Of a stretch of DNA of 64,000 nt, positions 51,314-61,260 are shown piece by piece. Every line of letters starts with the position of its first letter. Positions within the stretch are counted from its first letter, which is position 1. The DNA is from an uncultured Clostridia bacterium (lineage in GTDB: Bacteria > Bacillota > Clostridia > Oscillospirales > Acutalibacteraceae). The stretch spans positions 1-64,000 of the forward strand of contig CAMHEZ010000004.1 in NCBI GenBank assembly GCA_946184295.1. The letters run 5' to 3'. The notes beneath the pieces are model-generated. The model searched no databases and was not told the DNA's origin. It saw only the letters and a program-made list of their open reading frames with translations. The position numbers were made by a program, and so were the translations under genes.

Positions 51314-52441
51314 ATGAATACCACGAGCCGGCTCTTCCGGTGGAAATATCCCTATGATACGGCCGGAACCAATGCGCTTTTTCTTCGTGCGGTGAGAGAA
51401 AACTGCCGCTACCAGTACGAGCACAACGCGCGGTATCGGGCGATTCTGGACGGCAGGGGCTTTTCGCCTGCGATGCTGCGGACCTACGAGGACATCGCGA
51501 AACTGCCCTTTCTTCCTACGCTGGTGTTCAAACGGCACCAGATGTACTCCGTGCCGTCGTGGAAAATGCCTGTCACGGCGACTTCATCGGGAACCGGCGG
51601 CCAATTCAGTCAGATCGGCTTTTCCTGCGGGGATTTGCTTAATGGGTTGCACATGGTCTTGAAAGTGGTGAATCGCCGCAAGCTCTTTTCGGCTTGCCCG
51701 TGCAATTATGTGGTATTCGGTTACAAACCGCACAAAAGCAATCACACTGCCGTCACCAAAACGGCCTTTGGCGCGACGCTCTTTACGCCGCAGCTGCATC
51801 GCACGTATGCCCTGCGATACACTGACGGCAAGTATATCCCCGATCTCGAAGGGGTCATCCGGGCGATTTTGCAATATGCCCGGTCGCGTTTTCCGCTGCG
51901 GTTCATGGGTTTTCCGTCTTATACCTATTTCACCATGCGTATGCTCGACGAGAGGGGCATTTATCTGAGATTGCCCAAAGGCTCCAAAATCATGCTCGGC
52001 GGCGGCTGGAAGCAGTTCTACCGTGAGGCTGTGGACAAAGCGGCATTTTACGCGCTGGCCAAGAAGGTGTTCGGCCTTGACGACCGTAATATTGTGGAAT
52101 TTTTCGGCGCGGTAGAGCATCCGATTTTATATTGCGACTGCCCGCGCCATCATTTTCATGTGCCGGTGTACAGCCGCGTCATCATTCGCGACGTGAACAC
52201 GCTGGAGCCCCTTCCAAACGGGCAGATCGGATTGGTCAACCTCATCTCTCCGATGGTGAAAGCGACGCCGATTCTCAGCGTGATGACTGATGATCTGGGC
52301 GTACTGCACGACGGCGCGTCATGCGGCTGCGGCATTCCGTCGCCTTATCTGGAAATTATCGGCCGAGTGGGGCTGAAAGACATCAAGACCTGCGCGGCGG
52401 GGGCTGCGGACATTCTCAAAGAAGCGGGGGCGAGCGTATGA
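51314..52441 (+). CDS. LuxE-like acyl-protein synthetase
   Basis: ATSSGTGG, GKSHL-type C-term VIIRDVNTLEPLPNGQIGLVNLISPMV...PILSVMTDDLGVLHDG...GRVGLKDIKTCAAGA. Confidence 0.85.
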   Translation: MNTTSRLFRWKYPYDTAGTNALFLRAVRENCRYQYEHNARYRAILDGRGFSPAMLRTYEDIAKLPFLPTLVFKRHQMYSVPSWKMPVTATSSGTGGQFSQIGFSCGDLLNGLHMVLKVVNRRKLFSACPCNYVVFGYKPHKSNHTAVTKTAFGATLFTPQLHRTYALRYTDGKYIPDLEGVIRAILQYARSRFPLRFMGFPSYTYFTMRMLDERGIYLRLPKGSKIMLGGGWKQFYREAVDKAAFYALAKKVFGLDDRNIVEFFGAVEHPILYCDCPRHHFHVPVYSRVIIRDVNTLEPLPNGQIGLVNLISPMVKATPILSVMTDDLGVLHDGASCGCGIPSPYLEIIGRVGLKDIKTCAAGAADILKEAGASV

Positions 52442-53742
52442 TACTGGCAGGCGGCAGGATTTATCCGACTGATGAACAATCCCACATTCTGGAAACGCTG
52501 GAAGAAACCATTTGTCAGACACGCATGAACGAAACGCTTGACACCGAAACCGTCATTGACGCGATTGATGTGCTTGGCCGGCGCGTGGCGGCGGGAGAAT
52601 TTGACGCGCTGATCGGCTCCTTGGACCTTGGTAAGGCGGCGGAGGAAATGCTGGCTTCCGTGAAGCTGCTCAGCCGGGGCTATCTGGAAAAAAAGGTGGT
52701 CACGGAGCTGGGAACGCAATTCTTTGTGCCTGCGCACAATGAGGCGGCGTTTGGTTTGCCGGGCATCGAAATCAGACCGGTGCCGCTGGGGACGCTGTTT
52801 CACATCGCGGCGGGTAATCTGGACTTTCTGCCCGCTTATACCGGGGTGGAAGGGCTGCTGACCGGCAATGTGAACATCCTCAAGTTGCCGCAGGCCGACA
52901 GCGGCGTGACCATTCTGGCACTGCAAAAGCTCGTCGAAATTCAGCCGAAACTCAGCCCGTTTATTTATGTGTTCGATACGCCCTCCGACGACCTTGTGAC
53001 GATGAAGCGGCTCGCGGCTATGGCGGACGGCATTGTCGTGTGGGGCGGCGAAGCAGCTGTGGCGGCGGCGCGGAGTCTTGCGCCGGTGGGGGCGAAGCTC
53101 ATCGAATGGGGGCATCGCCTGAGCTTTGCCTATCTTTCGGGCGATTGGCAGCGTAAAACCGATGATCTGACCGCGCTTGCGGCGCATATTGTCAAGACCG
53201 GGCAAACGCTTTGCAGCTCGTGTCAGGTGATTTATCTCGATACGGAAGAGATGGACGAAATCAGGACGTTTTGCAATGCGTTCCTGCCGTATCTGGAGGC
53301 TGCCCGCCGGAAATACCCGATCAACGACATCGGCGCGGCGGCGGAAATGACGTTGCAGCGATACAGCGCAGAGCTGGAATCTTACCTGACCGGCAAACGG
53401 CAAGCGGAACAGAATATCTACCGCGGCTTCCAATGCAGCCTGACCGCCTGCGAGGACAGTGAGCTTGCCCTTTCGGATCTGTTCGGACGGCTGGCGGTCA
53501 AGCGGTTGCCGTATGACAGCATTCTGCCGGTGCTGCGGCGGCAGAAGGGCTGTTTGCAGACGGCGGGACTGCTCTGCGATGAGGAAGACCGCGCACAGCT
53601 GACCGACCGGTTGATTCGCAGCGGCGTCAATCGCGTGACTTCTGTCGGCCATATGTCCGCAACCTTCGTGGGGGAATCGCATGACGGCGAATATCCCCTG
53701 CGGCGTTATGTCCGTATGGCTAACGTGGAAGAACAGATATAA
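52438..53742 (+). CDS. LuxC-like acyl-CoA reductase
   Basis: VPLGTLFHIAAGNLDFLPAYTGVEGLLTGNVNILKLP...TGQTLCSSCQVIYLD; ATGA overlap with 51314-52441. Confidence 0.87.
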   Translation: MILAGGRIYPTDEQSHILETLEETICQTRMNETLDTETVIDAIDVLGRRVAAGEFDALIGSLDLGKAAEEMLASVKLLSRGYLEKKVVTELGTQFFVPAHNEAAFGLPGIEIRPVPLGTLFHIAAGNLDFLPAYTGVEGLLTGNVNILKLPQADSGVTILALQKLVEIQPKLSPFIYVFDTPSDDLVTMKRLAAMADGIVVWGGEAAVAAARSLAPVGAKLIEWGHRLSFAYLSGDWQRKTDDLTALAAHIVKTGQTLCSSCQVIYLDTEEMDEIRTFCNAFLPYLEAARRKYPINDIGAAAEMTLQRYSAELESYLTGKRQAEQNIYRGFQCSLTACEDSELALSDLFGRLAVKRLPYDSILPVLRRQKGCLQTAGLLCDEEDRAQLTDRLIRSGVNRVTSVGHMSATFVGESHDGEYPLRRYVRMANVEEQI

Positions 53743-53798
53743 AGGGTAAGCGTTGAAAGATTTTATTCTTCACATTTTGTTCATCATTATGTATTACC

Positions 53799-53843
53799 AA
53801 ATTCATTGATATGCAGTATGATTTCTTGTGTATCAATGAATTT
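53799..53843. repeat. 13-bp perfect inverted repeat
   Basis: AAATTCATTGATA (53799-53811) / TATCAATGAATTT (53831-53843). Confidence 0.85.
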
Positions 53844-54673
53844 TGTTATTGTCGGAAGTGGTATGCTTGACGATTAATGAAGCAGTGATCTGCTTTTTTC
53901 TTTACAGTTTTTTCGGGTGGGTGTATGAAACGGCGCTGGTGAGCATTCGCGAAAAGCAGTGGTCCAACCGCGGCTTTCTCATCGGCCCGATTTGTCCCAT
54001 CTACGGCTTCGGTGCGCTGATTTTCATTTTCATCGGCACGGGGCTGAATTTGTGGTTGACGTTTCTGGTGTGCATGGTGAGTTCGGCGGTGCTGGAATAC
54101 GGCACGGCGTATGCACTGGAAAAATTCTTTCACGCCTCATGGTGGGATTACAGCAATATGCCGCTCAATCTCAACGGCTACATCTGCCTGCCCGCTTCGC
54201 TGCTGTTCGGCACGGCGGGGGTCGTGGTGTCTCATTTTTTGCAGCCGGTGGTGTTCGGGCCGATTCAGGCGCTGCCCGACGCGGTGCAGAATCTGGCGGC
54301 GCTGCTGCTCACAGCGGTGGTTTCGGCGGACGCGACGCTCACTGTGTCGAGTCTGAGTGACTTCGTGGGCCGCATGAAGGAACTGGAAGAGAGAGCCAAT
54401 CAGGCCATTGCCGACAAGTATGACGAGCTGGAGAGTACCGTCAGCGGCAAGCTGGCCAACGTCAAGGCGCTGTCACTTTCTTCCGCGATGAAGGACTTCA
54501 TCATCGAGCAGGAACTCAAGAGCGCGAATTTCAAGGTCAACTGGCTGCAATCCTCGGCGGTCAAGACCATTCGCAGCTTCAAAAATGAGGGCGGACATTC
54601 CGAGAACCGCAACCGCATCAAGGACGCGGTGCTGCGTCTGGCGAAGAAAGCCAAGTCGATTGGCAATAACTAG
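53843..54673 (+). CDS. Putative ABC-transporter type IV family membrane protein (PF06541-like); start codon uncertain
   Basis: FFLYSFFGWVYETALVSIREKQWSNRGFLIGPICPIYGFGAL. Confidence 0.8.
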   Translation: MLLSEVVCLTINEAVICFFLYSFFGWVYETALVSIREKQWSNRGFLIGPICPIYGFGALIFIFIGTGLNLWLTFLVCMVSSAVLEYGTAYALEKFFHASWWDYSNMPLNLNGYICLPASLLFGTAGVVVSHFLQPVVFGPIQALPDAVQNLAALLLTAVVSADATLTVSSLSDFVGRMKELEERANQAIADKYDELESTVSGKLANVKALSLSSAMKDFIIEQELKSANFKVNWLQSSAVKTIRSFKNEGGHSENRNRIKDAVLRLAKKAKSIGNN

Positions 54674-54837
54674 CCGCGCATGCGGCGTGGGAGTCGAGGG
54701 GGTGCTGGCACCTCCTCGCGGGGGCGTGGGGGCAGCGCCACCACTGGGGCGTGGGGCAACGCCCCACGAGGGAGGCTTTAGCCGACCGAGCGCCATGCAC
54801 CGGGATTTGCAACAGGTTCGGGCGAATACAGATACAG
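54674..54837 (+). repeat. Dispersed modular hairpin repeat, copy G
   Basis: gcggcgtgggagtcgaGGGGGTGCTGGCACCTCCTCGC...tgggggcagcgccacca...gtggggcaacgccccac...TTCGGGCGAATACAGA. Confidence 0.85.
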
Positions 54838-54876
54838 CCCAATACCGCGGCTTGCTTTAACAAGGGAGGGACTGCA

Positions 54877-55350
54877 ATGAAACTCGATGACGCCGATCGG
54901 CGCTGCATTGAAACATATCTGCGCGGCATTGCGGACACGGAAGAGGCGCAGCGTATGAAGGGCTTTATCCAGCACGGACACATTACCACCTATTCCCATG
55001 TGATGAACGTGGTGGGCATGAGCTATCTGCTAAACAGGGCGCTGCACCTTCATGCCGACAAAAAGTGTCTGGTGCGCGGGGCGTTTCTGCATGACTATTA
55101 TCTCTATGACTGGCATGACCGCAGCGTTCACGCGAAACTGCATGGTTTCCGTCACCCGTTGACGGCGCTGGCCAATGCCAGAAAGCGCTATGCGCTGTCG
55201 TCGAAAGAGGAAAATATCATCGAAAGCCATATGTGGCCGCTTACTTTGACCCATATTCCCAGATGCCGTGAGGCGGTGCTGGTTTGCCTGGCTGACAAGC
55301 TGTGCGCCCTGCATGAGACGGTTTTCCGCGACCGGGATATGTTCCGGTAA
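54877..55350 (+). CDS. HD-domain phosphohydrolase-like protein
   Basis: TTYSHVMNVVGMSYLLNRALHLHADKKCLVRGAFLHDYYLYDWHD. Confidence 0.85.
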   Translation: MKLDDADRRCIETYLRGIADTEEAQRMKGFIQHGHITTYSHVMNVVGMSYLLNRALHLHADKKCLVRGAFLHDYYLYDWHDRSVHAKLHGFRHPLTALANARKRYALSSKEENIIESHMWPLTLTHIPRCREAVLVCLADKLCALHETVFRDRDMFR

Positions 55351-55450
55351 CGTTGAAAATAGCGAAGAATGTCCGTTGGAATGACCATTCCAACGGATTT
55401 TTTGTCTCATGTCATCAAAAAAAATATGTCCAATTTGTAAAAAAAATGAC

Positions 55451-55479
55451 TTGCAAAAACAAGACGACTATGTTATCAT
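55451..55479 (+). promoter_or_regulatory. Promoter of recJ (TTGCAA-17-TATCAT)
   Basis: -35 at 55451-55456, -10 at 55474-55479. Confidence 0.65.
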
Positions 55480-55514
55480 ACTATATTATACTATCGTGAA
55501 ACCGTGAAGCTGAA

Positions 55515-57641
55515 ATGACAGGCGGCTCATGTCGTCTATCATTTTTATTCGTTCTTTTTTCATTTATGGGGGTGAGTCCAGTGTCTTTTCGCCGTTGGCA
55601 AATTGCAAATTCCGATAAGGCTTTATCGAAAACGATTGCACAGCGTTTTGAAATTGACGGCTTTGCTGCGCACCTCCTTTCGTCGCGCGGTTTTGTCACT
55701 GACAATGAAATTGCTGACATGCTGGGGATCGATGATGACTTTGCGGAATTCATTGATCCCTTTACCATTATTGATATGGAAAAAGCGGTGGAGCGCATTC
55801 GCCGCGCCATCGAGAGCTTTGAGAGTATCGCAGTCTATGGCGATTACGATGTGGACGGCGTTACCTCGACCGCGTTGCTGTATTCCTATCTGGAATCGGT
55901 GGGGGCCAATGTGACCTATTACATTCCCGACCGGGAACGCGAGGGCTATGGCATGAACTGTGCCGCGGTTGACAAACTGCGTGAAAGCGGCGTGTCGCTC
56001 ATTGTCACGGTAGACAACGGCATTACCGCCATCGAGCCGGTGGCCCATGCCAAGGAACTGGGCATGGAAGTGGTTGTCACCGATCACCACATGGCGGGCG
56101 AAAGTCTGCCCGATGCGGTGGCGGTGGTCAATCCCCATCGCAGCGACAGCCGCTGTCCGTTTGTGGAGTATGCAGGTGTAGGTGTGGCGTTCAAACTGGT
56201 CTGTGCGCTGGAAGGCGACGCAATGGCAGTGCTGGAAAACTGCGGGGATCTGGTTGCGCTGGGAACCATTGCCGACGTGGTGAGTCTGACAGGGGAAAAC
56301 CGTCGGCTGGTGCGGCTGGGACTGCGCATGATGCAAAATTCCGAGCGCATCGGACTGAAAACGCTCATGGAATTGGCGGGACTGGGCAATAAGGCGGTCA
56401 CCTCCACCAATGTGGCCTTCGTCATCGCGCCGCGCATCAACGCGGCAGGACGTCTGGGCAGTGCGGAACGTGCTGTGCGGCTGCTGATCTCAGAGGACGA
56501 GGAAGAGGCCGCTGCCATTGCCGAACAGCTCAACGATGAAAACAGGGAACGTCAGGCCATCGAACAGATCATTGCCCGGGACTTCGTGGAATTGCTGGCC
56601 CGGGAACCGTCTTTGCTTTATGACCGCGTACTGGTCATCGCGGGTGAAAAATGGAACCGCGGTGTGACGGGGATTTTTGCCTCACGCATTTGTGAACGCT
56701 ACGGAAAGCCCTGCATCGTCATTTCCTATGACGGCGAGGACGCAAAGGGCTCCGGCCGCAGTGTGGAGGGATTCTCGCTTTACAACGCGATTGCGGCTTG
56801 TTCCGACCATCTGACGGGGTACGGCGGACATACGCTGGCGGCAGGGTTGAGCCTGAAAGCCGACAAAATCGAAGATTTCCGCCGCGCGATCAATGACTAC
56901 GCCGCACATGAATTTCCGCAAATGCCGGCGCCTGTGTTGAAAATTGACTGCCAGTTGCCGCCGTCGAAGATTACGTTGGAGCTTTGCCGTGCGCAGGAGC
57001 TGCTGGAGCCGTTCGGCGCGGATAATCCGACACCGCTGGTGGCGGTCATGAGACTGCGGATTGTGGATATCTTTGGCGCAGGGGGCGGCAAACATCAGAA
57101 AGTAACCATGGAGCGGGGCGGCACGGTGATTTCCGCCATGAAGTTTTCCACATTGAGTGAGGATTTTCCCTTTCAGATAGGCGATGTGGTGGATATTGCC
57201 GTGACGCTGGACAAGACGATTTATCGCGAAAAGGAGAGCCTCACTGTCGTGATTCGGGATATGCGGCTGTCAGAGACGCATTTCGATGAGATTCACGAGG
57301 GAAGGCAGTTGTTTGAAAAGCTCATGCGCGATGAGGCAATGGACGCGGAGGAACTGGCGCTTCTCAGACCGACGCGGGGCGATGTGGGCGCGGTTTACCG
57401 TACGGCGGCCAAGGGCTACCGTGGGGGAGCGGATGTGCTGGGCTGCCGTATGAAGCGCGGCGGCATCGGTTTTGGCAAGCTGCTGACGGCTTTGCAGCTA
57501 TTGACAGAGGGCGGTCTGCTGACGAGTGAGAACGACGGGTTCGTGCTGCGGCTCACAGCGGTACAGCCCAACGAGGATGGAAAGAAAATTGACCTGGAAC
57601 AAACGCCCACAGCCGGACGCGTGGGCTACATCAACCGGTGA
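55515..57641 (+). CDS. recJ: Single-stranded-DNA-specific exonuclease RecJ
   Basis: IAVYGDYDVDGVTSTALLYSYL, VVTDHHMAGESLPDAVAVVNPHR, APRINAAGRLGSAERAV. Confidence 0.95.
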   Translation: MTGGSCRLSFLFVLFSFMGVSPVSFRRWQIANSDKALSKTIAQRFEIDGFAAHLLSSRGFVTDNEIADMLGIDDDFAEFIDPFTIIDMEKAVERIRRAIESFESIAVYGDYDVDGVTSTALLYSYLESVGANVTYYIPDREREGYGMNCAAVDKLRESGVSLIVTVDNGITAIEPVAHAKELGMEVVVTDHHMAGESLPDAVAVVNPHRSDSRCPFVEYAGVGVAFKLVCALEGDAMAVLENCGDLVALGTIADVVSLTGENRRLVRLGLRMMQNSERIGLKTLMELAGLGNKAVTSTNVAFVIAPRINAAGRLGSAERAVRLLISEDEEEAAAIAEQLNDENRERQAIEQIIARDFVELLAREPSLLYDRVLVIAGEKWNRGVTGIFASRICERYGKPCIVISYDGEDAKGSGRSVEGFSLYNAIAACSDHLTGYGGHTLAAGLSLKADKIEDFRRAINDYAAHEFPQMPAPVLKIDCQLPPSKITLELCRAQELLEPFGADNPTPLVAVMRLRIVDIFGAGGGKHQKVTMERGGTVISAMKFSTLSEDFPFQIGDVVDIAVTLDKTIYREKESLTVVIRDMRLSETHFDEIHEGRQLFEKLMRDEAMDAEELALLRPTRGDVGAVYRTAAKGYRGGADVLGCRMKRGGIGFGKLLTALQLLTEGGLLTSENDGFVLRLTAVQPNEDGKKIDLEQTPTAGRVGYINR

Positions 57642-57731
57642 TTGCTATCGTTTGCTTTTTGCTATTTTTACTTTTGTGACTGTATTGATGAGGATGAATC
57701 ATACAATGAAATGATTGAGGAGGGAAATGAT

Positions 57732-60074
57732 ATGGCGGATGACATTGGCAGAATGCGGGAAAATATGACAGAGAAGCAGCAACAGCCAGACAGTGGCCGG
57801 ACGCATTTTTTCGCAGATACGCTGAATGAGCGCGATTACACGGACAATGTCGTCGAGGCCTACCAGACTTATGATGAGCTGGTGGCAAACATTTCGCGCA
57901 GCGGCAAGGATTACGATATGGCCGTGATCGAGAAGGCCTATCTGTTTGCCAATCAGGCGCACGCGGGTCAGACCCGCAAGTCCGGAGAACCGTATATCGT
58001 TCACCCCATTTCGGTGGCCGATATTCTGGTGCAGCTCGGCATGGATACCGACAGTGTGGTTTCCGCGCTGCTGCACGATGTGGTGGAGGATACGCCTGTC
58101 ACGTCAGAAGATATTGAAAAGAATTTCGGCAGCACCATTGCCCAGATTATTGAAGGGTTGACCAAGCTGAGCAAGCTCAACCTCACCAAGATGGGGTTGA
58201 AAACGCGTGAGGAACATCAGGCCGAGAATGTGCGCCGTATGCTGATCGCCAGCAATAAGGATATCCGCGTGCTGATTATCAAGCTGGCCGACCGGCTCAA
58301 CAATATGCGCACGCTCAGCGCGATGTATCCCCAGAAGCAGCGCGACATTGCCCGCGAGACACTGGAGATTTATGCACCGCTGGCGCACCGTCTGGGCATT
58401 CGCGCCGTCAAGGAAGAACTGGAGGATTTGTCGCTGCGCTATCTCGAGCCGGACGTCTACAAGGAAATCTGCGATATGCTTTCGGCGCAGCAGTCCAACC
58501 GTGAGGCGTTTCTGGAGAGCATCAAGCAGGAGCTTTATACCAAGCTGGTGCAGTATATTCCCAATGTTACCATGTCGGGGCGGGTCAAGTCGGTCAACGG
58601 CATTTATCACAAGATGATCGTGCAGGGCAAGAGCTTTAAGGATATTTACGACATCTACGCTGTGCGTGTGATTGTGGATACCGTGGCGGAGTGCTACGCG
58701 GCGCTGGGTGTGGTCAACAACACCTACACCTTTCTGCCCAACCGCTTCAAGGACTATATCAGCACGCCGAAATCCAACGGCTATATGTCGCTGCACACCA
58801 CAGTCATGCGCAAGAGCGACAATCCCAACGATGTGGCTGTGCCATTCGAGGTGCAGATTCGCACGCGTGATATGCACCGCACGGCGGAATACGGTATTGC
58901 GGCGCACTGGAAGTACAAGACGGGCGAGGCGGCCGGCGGCGGCAGCAGCGATGCGCTGTTTGAACGCTCGGTGACGTGGATTCGCGAGATGATCGAGAAT
59001 CAGATGGACAGCGAGAGCGCTGACGTGATTACGCTCATCAAGAACGACCTGATGCCCGATGAGATTTACGTTTACACTCCCAAAGGGGATCTCAAGGTGC
59101 TGCCGTCCGGTTCCACGGTGATTGACTTTGCCTATGCCATTCACAGTCAGGTGGGGCACCGCATGATCGGCGCCAAGATCGACGGCCGGATTGTCCCCAT
59201 CAACACCGTGCTCCACACCGGCAATGTGGTGGAAATTCAGACCACCAAGGAGATTGTCAACGGCCCCAGCCGCGACTGGTTGAGCATGGCCAAAACCAGT
59301 CAGGCCAAAACCAAGATTCGTTCGTGGTTCAAGAATGAGCGTCGCGCCGAGAATATTCTGGAGGGCCGCGCGGAATTTGAACGGGAAATGAAACGCGCCG
59401 GTCTGATCATTCCGGAGGAAAAATTTGACGAGTTCATGCAGGAGCAGATGCGCAAAGCCCACACCGATTCGGTGGAGGATTTCTACGCGGCCATCGGCTT
59501 CGGCGGCATTACCATGACCAAGATCATGCCCCGTCTGCGGGAGGACTACGACCGGCTGATTGTCAAGCCGGTACAACCCGTCAAGCTGACGCCCGCTGAG
59601 GAACACCGTCATCACACGTCCGAGCGTGACCTCGGTGTGCGCGTGGAGGGACTGGATCGCTGTCAGATCAAGATGTCGCGCTGCTGCAATCCCTTGCCCG
59701 GTGACGAGATTATCGGCTTCATTACCCGCGGCTACGGCGTGTCAGTACACAAGAGAAACTGCACTAACGTTCCCGCCGATCTCTCAAAGTGCGAAGCGCC
59801 CGAGCGCTGGATCAAGGTGTATTGGACGGAAGAATGCGACTATCGCGAATTTAAGACCACGCTGCGCCTGACCTGCAACGACCGGAAGGGCTTGCTCGCC
59901 GATGTTACCACCCAGCTTTCCATGCTGCATATCGGTATCAGTATGCTCAATTCCCGCGAAATGAAGGACGGCACCGCAGTGATTACCGCCACCATCTCGG
60001 TGAGCAGCAAGGAACATCTGGCGCAGATTACCGCCAAATTGGCGCGTATCAGCGGCGTGATGAACATTGAGTAG
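57732..60074 (+). CDS. (p)ppGpp synthetase/hydrolase, RelA/SpoT family
   Basis: HD domain HPISVADILVQLGMD...LLHDVVEDT, synthetase, TGS (YTPKGDLKVLPSGSTVIDFAYAIHSQVGH), ACT. Confidence 0.97.
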   Translation: MADDIGRMRENMTEKQQQPDSGRTHFFADTLNERDYTDNVVEAYQTYDELVANISRSGKDYDMAVIEKAYLFANQAHAGQTRKSGEPYIVHPISVADILVQLGMDTDSVVSALLHDVVEDTPVTSEDIEKNFGSTIAQIIEGLTKLSKLNLTKMGLKTREEHQAENVRRMLIASNKDIRVLIIKLADRLNNMRTLSAMYPQKQRDIARETLEIYAPLAHRLGIRAVKEELEDLSLRYLEPDVYKEICDMLSAQQSNREAFLESIKQELYTKLVQYIPNVTMSGRVKSVNGIYHKMIVQGKSFKDIYDIYAVRVIVDTVAECYAALGVVNNTYTFLPNRFKDYISTPKSNGYMSLHTTVMRKSDNPNDVAVPFEVQIRTRDMHRTAEYGIAAHWKYKTGEAAGGGSSDALFERSVTWIREMIENQMDSESADVITLIKNDLMPDEIYVYTPKGDLKVLPSGSTVIDFAYAIHSQVGHRMIGAKIDGRIVPINTVLHTGNVVEIQTTKEIVNGPSRDWLSMAKTSQAKTKIRSWFKNERRAENILEGRAEFEREMKRAGLIIPEEKFDEFMQEQMRKAHTDSVEDFYAAIGFGGITMTKIMPRLREDYDRLIVKPVQPVKLTPAEEHRHHTSERDLGVRVEGLDRCQIKMSRCCNPLPGDEIIGFITRGYGVSVHKRNCTNVPADLSKCEAPERWIKVYWTEECDYREFKTTLRLTCNDRKGLLADVTTQLSMLHIGISMLNSREMKDGTAVITATISVSSKEHLAQITAKLARISGVMNIE

Positions 60075-60108
60075 TCTGTGCGTAAAGTGACGGTATGATA
60101 TGACAAAT

Positions 60109-60146
60109 AGGCGGCGGTTTCCTTTTTGGGAGACTGCCGTCTTTTT
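60109..60146 (+). terminator. Terminator after the relA/spoT homologue
   Basis: GGCGGCGGTTTCC...GGGAGACTGCCGTC (with wobbles) then TTTTT. Confidence 0.65.
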
Positions 60147-60179
60147 GCCAAATCGAATTTGCAAATTGCATTTGGCAAA
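60144..60179. repeat. Nested palindrome
   Basis: TTTGCCAAAT-CGA-ATTTGCAAAT-TGC-ATTTGGCAAA. Confidence 0.8.
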
Positions 60180-60349
60180 TCGTAAAAAAAAATAACAGTT
60201 CTGTAACAACTCAACTTTTTGTCAAATTCTATGGTATAATGAACTGTATTATCGGGATATCTGAAACCTGTGAAGTATCAAAAAACCTTCAATTCAATAT
60301 GTTGTGTATTTTGTGGGTTTCGGGTACAAATTTAGGCATATTTAGCGAT

Positions 60350-60378
60350 TGAATGCGGGCAAAAATTATGTTATAATA
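60350..60378 (+). promoter_or_regulatory. Promoter of proB (TTGAAT-17-TATAAT)
   Basis: -35 at 60350-60355, -10 at 60373-60378. Confidence 0.7.
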
Positions 60379-60444
60379 CGGGGAGCAGATTGATTCATTT
60401 TTCATCGTTGCATTCAGGTGAAAAATTTCGGAGAGTGACATTGT

Positions 60445-61260
60445 TTGGCTAATATCAAAGACGCAAAGCGGATTGTGATAAAAGTGGGGACGTCTACCCT
60501 GACTTATGAAAACGGCAAGCCCAATATCCGGCGCATCGACCACCTTTGCCGTGTCATCAGCGATTTGTGCAACGCGGGACGTGAGATCATTCTGGTCACG
60601 TCGGGCGCGTTGGGCGTGGGTGTGGGAAAGCTCGGCATGAGCGAACGTCCCAAGGACGTGGCGGGCCGTCAGGCGATGGCCGCCGTGGGTCAGTGCGAGC
60701 TGATGTTTTTGTATGACAAGATTTTTTCCGAGTACGGCATCAATGTGGCGCAGATTCTGCTCACCCGCTACGATGTGGAAAACGAGCATCACAGAGAAAA
60801 TGTCATTGAGTGCATTTCCGCCTTGCTGCATATGTCGATTATCCCCATTGTCAACGAAAATGACACGGTCGCCATCGACGAGCTGACCGGCAACAACATC
60901 GGGGACAACGACAATCTATCAGCCATCGTGGCCAATATGGTCGGGGCGCAGGCGTTGGTGATGATTACCGATATCAACGGACTGTATGACCGCAACCCCC
61001 GCGAGGACGACACCGCCGTGCAGATTCCCGTGGTGCTGGAAATTACCGAGGCACTCAAGGAAATGGCGGGCGGCTCCGGTTCCAAGCGCGGCACCGGCGG
61101 CATGGTCACGAAGCTCCAGGCGGCGGAATTTGCCTGCGGGGCGGGGATTGATACCTACATCGTCAGCGATAACCCCAATAACCTGTACGATCTGGTGGAC
61201 GGAAAGATTACGGGAACGCATTTTCTGCCGGTGCGTGACGACAGTCCGAAACAGAATTAA
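60445..61260 (+). CDS. proB: Glutamate 5-kinase (TTG start)
   Basis: RIVIKVGTSTLTYENGKPN, LVTSGALGVGVGKLG, NENDTVAIDEL, GTGGMVTKLQAAEFA. Confidence 0.96.
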   Translation: MANIKDAKRIVIKVGTSTLTYENGKPNIRRIDHLCRVISDLCNAGREIILVTSGALGVGVGKLGMSERPKDVAGRQAMAAVGQCELMFLYDKIFSEYGINVAQILLTRYDVENEHHRENVIECISALLHMSIIPIVNENDTVAIDELTGNNIGDNDNLSAIVANMVGAQALVMITDINGLYDRNPREDDTAVQIPVVLEITEALKEMAGGSGSKRGTGGMVTKLQAAEFACGAGIDTYIVSDNPNNLYDLVDGKITGTHFLPVRDDSPKQN

